This document shows positions 57,974 through 64,000 of a stretch of 64,000 bases of DNA, piece after piece. Source of the DNA: Bin52 sp965243345 (GTDB lineage: Bacteria; Pseudomonadota; Alphaproteobacteria; Thalassobaculales; Thalassobaculaceae); the NCBI GenBank assembly GCA_965243345.1, contig CBDEUR010000003.1, forward strand, positions 3,038,001-3,102,000, read 5' to 3'. The notes under the pieces were generated by a model. The model searched no databases. It saw only the letters and a list, made by a program, of their open reading frames with translations, and was not told the origin of the DNA. The position numbers and the translations under genes were made by a program. Within the stretch, counting starts at the first letter, position 1. Each line of letters opens with the position of its first letter.

Positions 57974-59005
57974 GTGAACCATCCGGTGCTGCGATTTTCT
58001 GTCCTTGACCAGTCGATTGCGGTCGCGGGTCGGCCGCAGGGTGAAGCCATTCGCGAAACCGTGGAACTGGCGCGGCATTGCGAGGCGTTCGGGTACCACC
58101 GGTTCTGGGTGTCGGAACACCACAACCACCCGGTCATCGTGGGAACCGCACCGGAAATCCTCGTAGCCGCGATCGCGGTGTCAACCACCCGGATCCGCGT
58201 CGGCAGCGCCGGGGTGATGCTGCCGCACTATGCGCCCTTCAAGGTGGCCGAACAGTTCCGGGTGCTCGACGCCCTGGCGCCGGGCCGGATCGACCTCGGG
58301 CTCGGCCGGGCCCCGGGTTCCGACCCCATGACCGCCTTTGCGCTGAACCCGCGGGCCAATGAACGGCCGGTCGAGTTTCCGCGCGACATCGTCGATCTGG
58401 ACGCCTGGCTTCACGACGAGCCGCTGGCCGAAGGGCACCCCTTCGCACGGCTCCAGGCCCGCCCTCAGGGCGCCACGGCGCCCGAGATCTGGATCCTTGG
58501 CAGCTCGGACTACGGTGCGCGGGTATCCGCGCATTTCGGGATGCCCTACTCCTTCGCGTGGTTCTTCACCGACGGACGCGGCGGTGCCCAGGCCCTTGCG
58601 CTTTACCGGGACGGGTACCGGCCGAGCCGGCGCCACCCGGAGCCGCGGGCGGGGATCTGTGTCTGGGCGCTCGCGGCGGAAACCCGGGAGGAAGCGCAGT
58701 ACCACTTCAGTTCCCGGGCACGCTGGCAACTGTTCCGCGACCGCGGCCTCCACCTGCCGTTCGAGGATCCGGACACCGCGCTCGCGGCCCCGCTGAACGA
58801 GGGCGAGGCGGCGCGGATCGAACAGCTGCGCAAGACCTCGATGGTCGGAACCGGAGCCGAGGTGGCCGAACGCATCACCGCGCTCGCACGTGAACTCCAG
58901 GTCCGGGAAGTCGCGGTCGTGACCTGGACCCACGACCCCCTCGCACGGATTGCGAGCTACCGCGAGATCGCGCGTGCGCTGTCGCTTGCTGCACCGGAAG
59001 ATTGA
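57974..59005 (+). CDS. LLM class flavin-dependent oxidoreductase (MsnO8-like)
   Basis: 343 residues, GTG start 10 nt after the Tim44-like stop. F-S-V-L-D-Q-S then E-x-F-G-Y-H-R-F-W-V-S-E-H-H-N (flavin-dependent catalytic region), G-S-A-G-V-M-L-P-H-Y and R-I-D-L-G-L-G-R-A-P-G. This is the MsnO8 branch of luciferase-like oxidoreductases. Substrate unknown. Confidence 0.9.
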   Translation: MNHPVLRFSVLDQSIAVAGRPQGEAIRETVELARHCEAFGYHRFWVSEHHNHPVIVGTAPEILVAAIAVSTTRIRVGSAGVMLPHYAPFKVAEQFRVLDALAPGRIDLGLGRAPGSDPMTAFALNPRANERPVEFPRDIVDLDAWLHDEPLAEGHPFARLQARPQGATAPEIWILGSSDYGARVSAHFGMPYSFAWFFTDGRGGAQALALYRDGYRPSRRHPEPRAGICVWALAAETREEAQYHFSSRARWQLFRDRGLHLPFEDPDTALAAPLNEGEAARIEQLRKTSMVGTGAEVAERITALARELQVREVAVVTWTHDPLARIASYREIARALSLAAPED

Positions 59006-59074
59006 CCGGCCGCACGAAGCGGGAGAGACTGTCGCCGCTCCCGCTCCCGCTCCCGTCCACGAAAGGACGTCCCA

Positions 59075-59857
59075 ATGAATGAAATGCGACTGCAGGCCGA
59101 AGCGCTCGGCCATACGGCCGAACAATGGCAGGCGCGGATCGACCTGGCCGCGGCCCATCGATGCGCCGTGATGCATGACCTGCACGAAGGCATCTTCAAC
59201 CACCTGACCCTGCGTGTTCCGGGCCACGAGGACCGCTACTACCAGATCCCGTTCGGCATGCACTGGTCGGAGGTGACGGCGAGCTGCTTCATGGAGGTGG
59301 GGTACGACGGCGAGGTCAAGCGCGGAGACGGTATCGTCGAGCGGTCCGCCTACTGCATCCACGCCCCGCTGCACCGCGACACGCCGCAGGCGGCCGCCGT
59401 GTTCCATACCCACATGCCGTACGCGAGTGCGCTCACCCGGCTCGAGGACCAGACAATCCTTCCGATCGGCCAGACCGAGCTCGGCACAATGATGCGGACC
59501 GGCTACGACGACACCTATACCGGCCCGGCAGTCAACTTCGAGGAAGGCGAACGGCTGGTCACGGTGTGCGGCAGTCACAGCGTGCTGCTGATGGCCAACC
59601 ACGGTGCGCTCACCCTCGGCAACTCCGTCGCCGAGGCCTATGACCGGCTCTACTACCTCGAACGGGTCGCCCAGGTGCAGCTCTATGCGATGTGGACCGG
59701 GCGTCCGCTGCGGCCGCTGGCGGATGACGTGATCGAGAAGACCTACAGCACCTATCAGGGCACCACGATGAAGTACGGCGAGAAGTCGAATGCCGAATGG
59801 CATTTCGATGCGCTCAAGCGCATTCTCGACCGCAACGAGCCCGACTACGCCAGCTGA
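59075..59857 (+). CDS. Class II aldolase/adducin family protein
   Basis: 260 residues. D-L-H-E-G-I-F-N-H-L-T near residue 37, metal-binding H-T-H-M-P-Y around 113 and A-N-H-G-A-L-T-L around 177: the class II aldolase/adducin zinc site. Members are fuculose-1-phosphate aldolase relatives or decarboxylases acting on small acids. Operon or substrate not evident. Its last 13 nt overlap the convergent CoA-transferase gene. Confidence 0.88.
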   Translation: MNEMRLQAEALGHTAEQWQARIDLAAAHRCAVMHDLHEGIFNHLTLRVPGHEDRYYQIPFGMHWSEVTASCFMEVGYDGEVKRGDGIVERSAYCIHAPLHRDTPQAAAVFHTHMPYASALTRLEDQTILPIGQTELGTMMRTGYDDTYTGPAVNFEEGERLVTVCGSHSVLLMANHGALTLGNSVAEAYDRLYYLERVAQVQLYAMWTGRPLRPLADDVIEKTYSTYQGTTMKYGEKSNAEWHFDALKRILDRNEPDYAS

Positions 59858-61065
59858 CCTTCGCCGCCCGGGGCGGCGCGGTGGACCGCCCCGGCCTCGG
59901 CCATGCGCTCGATTTCCGCTGACCCGTAGCCGATCTCGGCCAGGATCTCGGCCGTGTGCTCGCCCAGGCGCGGCGCGTGCCGGTGCACGCCGGGCATGCC
60001 GCCCGAGAAGCTGTTGGCGGCCCGCGTGGTGCGCACCCGCCCCTCACTCGGATGATCGAGTTCGCGGAAGAACCCGACATCGTGGAGGTGCGGGTCGTCC
60101 AGCAGGTCCTCCAGCGTGTTGTAGGGTGTCGCCGGAATGTCCCGGCGCCGGCAGATCTCCAGCCATTCGGCCGTCGTCCTGGTCGCCAGTCCCTCCCTGC
60201 GTACCTGGAAGTACTCCTCGGCGTGCGCCGTTCGCGCAGCAGCACTGGCGAACCGCGGATCCTCCCGCAGTTCCGGCCGGCCGATCTCCTCGAAGAAGGC
60301 AAATGCCTGGTCGTCGGTGTTGGGCCCGACCGTGATGTAGCCGTCGCGGGTCGGCAACGGACGGTAGTGCGGACTGAGAAGGCGTCCGTCGCCCGTCGGT
60401 CCCACCGGCGGCAGGAAGGTCGCCGCTCCCATGTGTTCGGCCGTGACGAATCCCGCCATGTTCTCGAACATCGGCACCTCGATCGCCTCGCCGCGACCGG
60501 TCCGCTCGCGCCGGTAGAGCGCAAAGCCGATCGCCTGGGCGGCAATCAGCCCGGTGATGTGGTCCGTCATCACCATGGGTACGAACCGCGGCTCGCCGGT
60601 GGCGCGGTGCAGGGTAGCGGCCACCCCCGAGGCGCTCTGGATCACCGGGTCGTAGGCCGGCGTGTTGTAGTAGCGCCCGCCCCTGCCGAACCCGACGATC
60701 ATGCAGTGGACGAGGCGCGGATTGACGCCGCCAAGACCGGCCGGGTCGAGGCCGGCGCGTTCCAGCCCCTGCGGACGGACATTGGTCACGAACACGTCGG
60801 CACCGGCGATCAGCCGCCGCATGGCGTCGAGCCCGTCCGGGTGCTTGAGATCCAGGCAGATCGAGCGCTTGTTGCGGTTGAAGTTCAGGAACTTCCCCGA
60901 CATCCCCGGCGACCGGCTGCCGTGGGCCATGGTCCGCAGCAGGTCGCCGCCCGGCGCTTCCACCTTGATGACCTCGGCCCCGTGGTCAGCGAGGGTACGG
61001 CTGCAGATCGGCCCGACCACCACCGTGGTCTGGTCGATGACCCGCACCCCCTCAAGCGGTCCCAT
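59845..61065 (-). CDS. CaiB/BaiF (family III) CoA-transferase
   Basis: 406 residues. G-P-L-E-G-V-R-V-I-D start, L-A-D-H-G-A-E-V-I-K-V-E, N-R-N-K-R-S-I-C-L-D-L and the catalytic Asp region around A-Y-D-P-V-I-Q-S-A-S-G. It moves CoA between carboxylic acids, as in formyl-, succinyl- or mesaconyl-CoA transfer. It overlaps the hydratase gene by one nt (TGATG), so the two act together, probably activating then hydrating an unsaturated acid. Substrate not determinable. Confidence 0.93.
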   Translation of the reverse strand: MGPLEGVRVIDQTTVVVGPICSRTLADHGAEVIKVEAPGGDLLRTMAHGSRSPGMSGKFLNFNRNKRSICLDLKHPDGLDAMRRLIAGADVFVTNVRPQGLERAGLDPAGLGGVNPRLVHCMIVGFGRGGRYYNTPAYDPVIQSASGVAATLHRATGEPRFVPMVMTDHITGLIAAQAIGFALYRRERTGRGEAIEVPMFENMAGFVTAEHMGAATFLPPVGPTGDGRLLSPHYRPLPTRDGYITVGPNTDDQAFAFFEEIGRPELREDPRFASAAARTAHAEEYFQVRREGLATRTTAEWLEICRRRDIPATPYNTLEDLLDDPHLHDVGFFRELDHPSEGRVRTTRAANSFSGGMPGVHRHAPRLGEHTAEILAEIGYGSAEIERMAEAGAVHRAAPGGEGQLA

Positions 61066-61937
61066 CAGGCGAATTCCATGTCCATGACACCGCACTGGGC
61101 GCCGTCGGCGTCGGCCACCCACACCGACATGCCGTTTCCGTCCGCGCCCCTGCCCTGGATCCGCACCGTGTCCCCGACGTGGATCGGGCGGGTCAGCCGC
61201 GTCGTGAACCCCGCGAGCCGGCCCGGTGCGTGGCGGACACCGGCGCCCGCCATCAGGGTCATGGTCAGCCCGCCGTTCTGCACCGTCGCCGGGTATCCCT
61301 CGACCTCCCTCGAGTAATCGGCGTCGTAGTGGATCCGGTGCGCGTTCCACGTCACCGCTGAGAACCTGAACACCAGTGCCTCGGTGAGCGTCACCGTCTG
61401 CGACCACTCGGCATCGTCCGGCGCCGGCACCGGCGGAGTGACCCGGCTCTGCTGGCCCGGCGGCGGCATTTCGCGGTAGACGGCATCGTTCTCGTCAACG
61501 GCGACAACCTGTCCGTCACTCTCGACGGTATCGCGCAGTGTCAGGATCGCGATCCGGCCGGTACGCGCGATCTTCGGGGTGATCCGGACCACCTCGATGG
61601 TCTTGGTCGCCGGAACCCCGACGCGGAGGCTGCCGGACACCGTGACCCGGCGGCCGGCCCCCATGCGCCGGGGCAGCGGGATCGGCGGCAGCACCACGCC
61701 TGGCGCCGGATGACCGTCGGGACCGATCGCGGACTGGCGCACCACGTTGGCAAAGAACATGCCGAACCAGTGCGGCGGCAGTTCCGACCCGGCCCGGTAG
61801 CCGTCCGGATCCTCGTCCAGCATGCTGGCAATTCGCCGGACCGCGGACAGTCCGATCTCGTCCTCCACCACCCTCCTTCTCCCGACATGGGGAGCGAGGG
61901 CCTCGATCGCGGCGATGAACTCGCTGTCAGTCTGCAT
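61065..61937 (-). CDS. Mesaconyl-C4-CoA hydratase-like (HTD2/MaoC) protein
   Basis: 290 residues, double hot-dog layout: first domain with E-L-P-P-H-W-F-G-M-F-F and second with the catalytic R-F-S-A-V-T-W-N-A-H-R-I-H-Y-D stretch, which is that of itaconyl/mesaconyl-C4-CoA hydratases. ATG at 61937 preceded by GAGGAGGGAC. Together with the CoA-transferase it suggests breakdown of mesaconate or a similar dicarboxylate, by analogy with known citramalyl-CoA routes (inference). Confidence 0.85.
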   Translation of the reverse strand: MQTDSEFIAAIEALAPHVGRRRVVEDEIGLSAVRRIASMLDEDPDGYRAGSELPPHWFGMFFANVVRQSAIGPDGHPAPGVVLPPIPLPRRMGAGRRVTVSGSLRVGVPATKTIEVVRITPKIARTGRIAILTLRDTVESDGQVVAVDENDAVYREMPPPGQQSRVTPPVPAPDDAEWSQTVTLTEALVFRFSAVTWNAHRIHYDADYSREVEGYPATVQNGGLTMTLMAGAGVRHAPGRLAGFTTRLTRPIHVGDTVRIQGRGADGNGMSVWVADADGAQCGVMDMEFA

Positions 61938-62665
61938 GGGCCGGTCCCTCCTCGCCTGCGTGAGGCCGCACACTATGACGAAACGGCCGCAACGGTTAAC
62001 GATATCCATATCCTGATCGACGTCATCGCGCCTCCCCGCGCCACCAGAGAACGACGCGTCAATCCGGCCTGATCCCGCGGTTTCGTGACGGGCCGTGTCT
62101 CCCTGTTGCCCGAACACCTGTCGCGAGGGTGACCGATCCGGGGTGTTCGGGCAGTGGTCCGGCCCCTGCCCGCGCACGTCATCGACCGGGCCCCTGAACG
62201 CAGTCGGCGGGCGCTTGATGGGTGCGGATCACCCAGCCGACCGGACAGCACCGAGCATCCGGTTTTACCATGAAATTGCCAGTAAATTGATAATCAGATC
62301 GCATTTTTGCGGAAAATACGCTGATAACTGCATGAAATAGTATTCTTGTTTGAAATCAGGTAATGATCGGTATCATGTCGAGCCGGAGGAAGTAAGGCGG
62401 GATGACCAGCCGCGATGCGGAGACGGGGCAGGCGGCGGGCCGTGACAGAGAGCGACGAGATCCATCACACGCCGACGCCGCTCGAGGTGCGCGGCCGGCG
62501 ACACCTCGAGCGCCACGGATGGCCGCTGGCGCACCGGGCCAGGCAGTCGAGGACGCGTCGCCGCGATGGCCAGCTCCTCTCCGGGACCTGCGTGCCTCCA
62601 TCAAGCCGCCGGGCGGGCGCTTTACCGGCATCACTTGCGCGGACAGGTGCCGGGTCGTCGCTGCG
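61938..62665. other. 730-bp gap with an AT-rich patch
   Basis: The segment 62260-62370 is strikingly AT-rich (long A/T runs) in GC-rich surroundings, with small inverted repeats: CGCA-TTTT-TGCG and ATGAT-CGGT-ATCAT (62363-62376). No gene of known family: the plus-strand frames 62402 on and 62415 on have ribosome-like GGAGGAAG upstream but unremarkable products, largely antisense to lysE. Possibly a promoter region or a scar of a lost element. Confidence 0.5.
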
Positions 62666-63301
62666 CTATCCGCTGCCCCGCGGTTCAAGGTCCCTGGCCG
62701 CGAGAAGGACAGCTGCGCCGAGTATCAGCGTCCCGCAGATGCGGTTGACGAGACCGAAACCATGCGCCCGGATCCGCTCTGCAACCCTGACGGCAAGCCA
62801 GCCCCAGACAAGCAGGATGATACCGTCGACCAGCAGATAGGTTCCTCCAAGCAGCAGGAGCTGTGGCAACACGGACGCCTCGGGATCGAGGAACTGTGGA
62901 AACAGGGCTGCAAAGAACATGATCGCGAAGGGATTGGCGCTGGACGTCACGAAGCCCTGGCGGAACAGCCGGACCGATGAACCGGCTCTCGCGGCCGGCA
63001 TACCCATGCCCCGGGGGCGGGAGAGGATGAGCCGAACTGCCATCCAGGCGAGATAGGCCACGCCAAGCCACTTCACCATCTGGAATACCGCGGCAGATGC
63101 GGCGATCACGGCGGCAATCCCGAATGCCGCCGCGGTCATCTGAACCACGTTCGCTGTCAGATCGCCGGCGATTGTCCAGCTGGCCTTCTTCAACCCGTGG
63201 CGTGCGCTGTTGGCCATGAGGAGCAGTTGGCTGGTGTCCGGCGGAGTCGCGAAGAAAACGCCAAGAGCAGCCAGGTAGAGCAGATAGGTTTCGATGGACA
63301 T
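62666..63301 (-). CDS. LysE family amino acid/metabolite exporter
   Basis: 211 residues, six hydrophobic segments: M-S-I-E-T-Y-L-L-Y-L-A start, F-F-A-T-P-P-D-T-S-Q-L-L-L-M-A-N in place of the G-P-x-x-x family motif of LysE/RhtB, and S-S-A-N-P-F-A-I-M-F-F-A-A-L-F-P-Q-F (the usual N-P-K/x-x-x-x-F-F segment). Exports amino acids such as homoserine or lysine in relatives. Transcribed alone. Confidence 0.9.
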   Translation of the reverse strand: MSIETYLLYLAALGVFFATPPDTSQLLLMANSARHGLKKASWTIAGDLTANVVQMTAAAFGIAAVIAASAAVFQMVKWLGVAYLAWMAVRLILSRPRGMGMPAARAGSSVRLFRQGFVTSSANPFAIMFFAALFPQFLDPEASVLPQLLLLGGTYLLVDGIILLVWGWLAVRVAERIRAHGFGLVNRICGTLILGAAVLLAARDLEPRGSG

Positions 63302-63857
63302 TGCTCGCTCTCGCACCGGACGCTGAAACTCGCGGCTCGCGGAACGAGCGTAGCGAGCCCGGATCCCTTCCGCTACCGCACTGCCCAGGTCGCATTCGAT
63401 CGGAGTGGGATCGATTGACTGACACCATGGTGACCTGCGCCGATGCGCTGTCACCACAAGCCGGGTCCACCGGCACGGCACCGGTCGAAGCGATCTTCCG
63501 GAGACGTCGGCTGACCCACAGCGCACCCAGCCCCACCCTCCAAACCCGCACCTGGGCAGAGAGGCCACAACCCAAGAGTGAGAAATTTTCAGTCGGAAAT
63601 GACATCGGGGGTGGCGGAGCCCGGCCCGGTTCCCGCAATGGTGTACACCCGGCATGCCGGACGGTATGTCTTCACCGGCGGATCCGGGGTCACGCGTGCA
63701 GACACGCAAGACGGGAACCCGGACAGGATGCGGCACCATCGCGACCGTTCGCACCGGACGGTCGGAGCGGGTCCGGTCCGGTGATCCGGTTGCCGGGCGG
63801 AACGGGCTTCCGGCAGGCGGCGGCGGTCCGGTACCGGAGGGGGCGAGGAGGCGACGC
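63302..63857. other. 556-bp gap before the last gene
   Basis: No supported gene. It contains the LysE promoter region (minus strand) and the promoter of the acyl-CoA dehydrogenase gene (plus strand). A short GAGCGTAGCGAGC inverted word lies near 63346. Open frames are not family-like. Confidence 0.5.
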
Positions 63858-64000
63858 ATGAAATTCGGGTTTTCCGAGGAGCAGGAGGCGTTCCGCGACG
63901 TGTTGCGCCGGTACTTCGAGGACCGCTCTCCGACCACCGAGGTCCGCCGTCTCATGGCCACTGACCAAGGCTGGGAACGCGAGAGCTGGGACCGGATGAA
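63858..64000 (+). CDS. Acyl-CoA dehydrogenase, N-terminal end (cut by window edge)
   Basis: 47 codons visible: M-K-F-G-F-S-E-E-Q-E-A-F-R-D-V-L-R-R-Y-F, then W-E-R-E-S-W-D-R. F-x-x-E-Q-x-x-F-R-x-x-x-R-x-F is the usual N-terminal helix of acyl-CoA dehydrogenases. GAGGAGG ribosome site 7 nt upstream. The rest lies beyond the window, so subtype cannot be judged. Confidence 0.75.
   Translation, partial: MKFGFSEEQEAFRDVLRRYFEDRSPTTEVRRLMATDQGWERESWDRM

Noticed and set aside
62402..62980. Plus-strand frame with GGAGGAAG upstream as a new gene.
   Set aside because: Most of it is antisense to lysE and its composition is that of a shadow frame.
1..64000. CRISPR array, insertion sequence, integrase or prophage.
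   Set aside because: No regularly spaced repeats, transposase, recombinase or phage structural genes were seen, even around the zinc island.

Overview
The window is GC-rich (about two thirds G+C by eye), densely coded DNA with many GTG starts and 4-nt GTGA/ATGA stop-start overlaps. Gene content points to an alphaproteobacterium, probably a free-living Rhodospirillales-like heterotroph: a Tim44-like protein beside fxsA, uvrC/pgsA/moaD/moaE gene order, a carbon-phosphorus lyase operon, and many CoA-transferase, MaoC, acyl-CoA dehydrogenase and LLM oxidoreductase genes. The species cannot be named from this sequence alone.

Left part (1-12.4 kb). The end of a phnGHI(J) C-P lyase operon lies downstream of an MmgE/PrpD - MaoC - acyl-CoA dehydrogenase operon. 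Then come an outer-membrane beta-barrel protein, an asparaginase-II-like protein, def-fmt, and pgsA-mobB-moeA-moaD-moaE (phospholipid synthesis and molybdopterin cofactor).

12.4-20.4 kb is a zinc-starvation (Zur-type) island set between uvrC and pgsA, genes that are normally adjacent in alphaproteobacteria. A perfect 18-bp palindrome at 16217-16234 sits between two divergent arms. The left arm is a small ORF, hisI paralogue, two small ORFs, COG0523 GTPase and DUF1826. The right arm is zur, ORF87, cysS, ORF121, a yidD-like gene, gamma-carbonic anhydrase and a broken thrS paralogue. A decayed initiator tRNA lies at the pgsA side, and the thrS remnant stops exactly at the uvrC stop codon.

20.4-32.9 kb holds uvrC, a hot-dog thioesterase, folM-like and folB genes, a Ca/Na antiporter, a radical SAM gene coupled to a tiny membrane protein, a higBA toxin-antitoxin pair with its operator, a hybrid methyltransferase, three SDR genes and a hydratase.

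32.9-45.5 kb is one chain of 11 minus-strand genes, nearly all overlapping: glycosyltransferases, a phosphatase and a deacetylase, followed by a complete oligopeptide-type ABC importer. Divergent from it (45.7-49.4 kb) is the most unusual locus: an 883-residue ABC exporter-like protein whose nucleotide-binding domain has lost the Walker A Lys, Q-loop Gln, and Walker B Asp and Glu, and which carries a roughly 280-residue insertion that repeats an ABC motif. It is followed by a cyclic-nucleotide-binding protein and a small methyltransferase-like protein.

49.3-64 kb: NUDIX hydrolase, LivJ-like binding protein, PaaI thioesterase, an MNT-HEPN pair whose HEPN gene has an in-frame amber codon, recO-era, two LLM oxidoreductases, fxsA-hsp20 behind a heat-shock-type promoter, Tim44-like protein, class II aldolase, a CoA-transferase and hydratase pair, LysE exporter, and the start of an acyl-CoA dehydrogenase.
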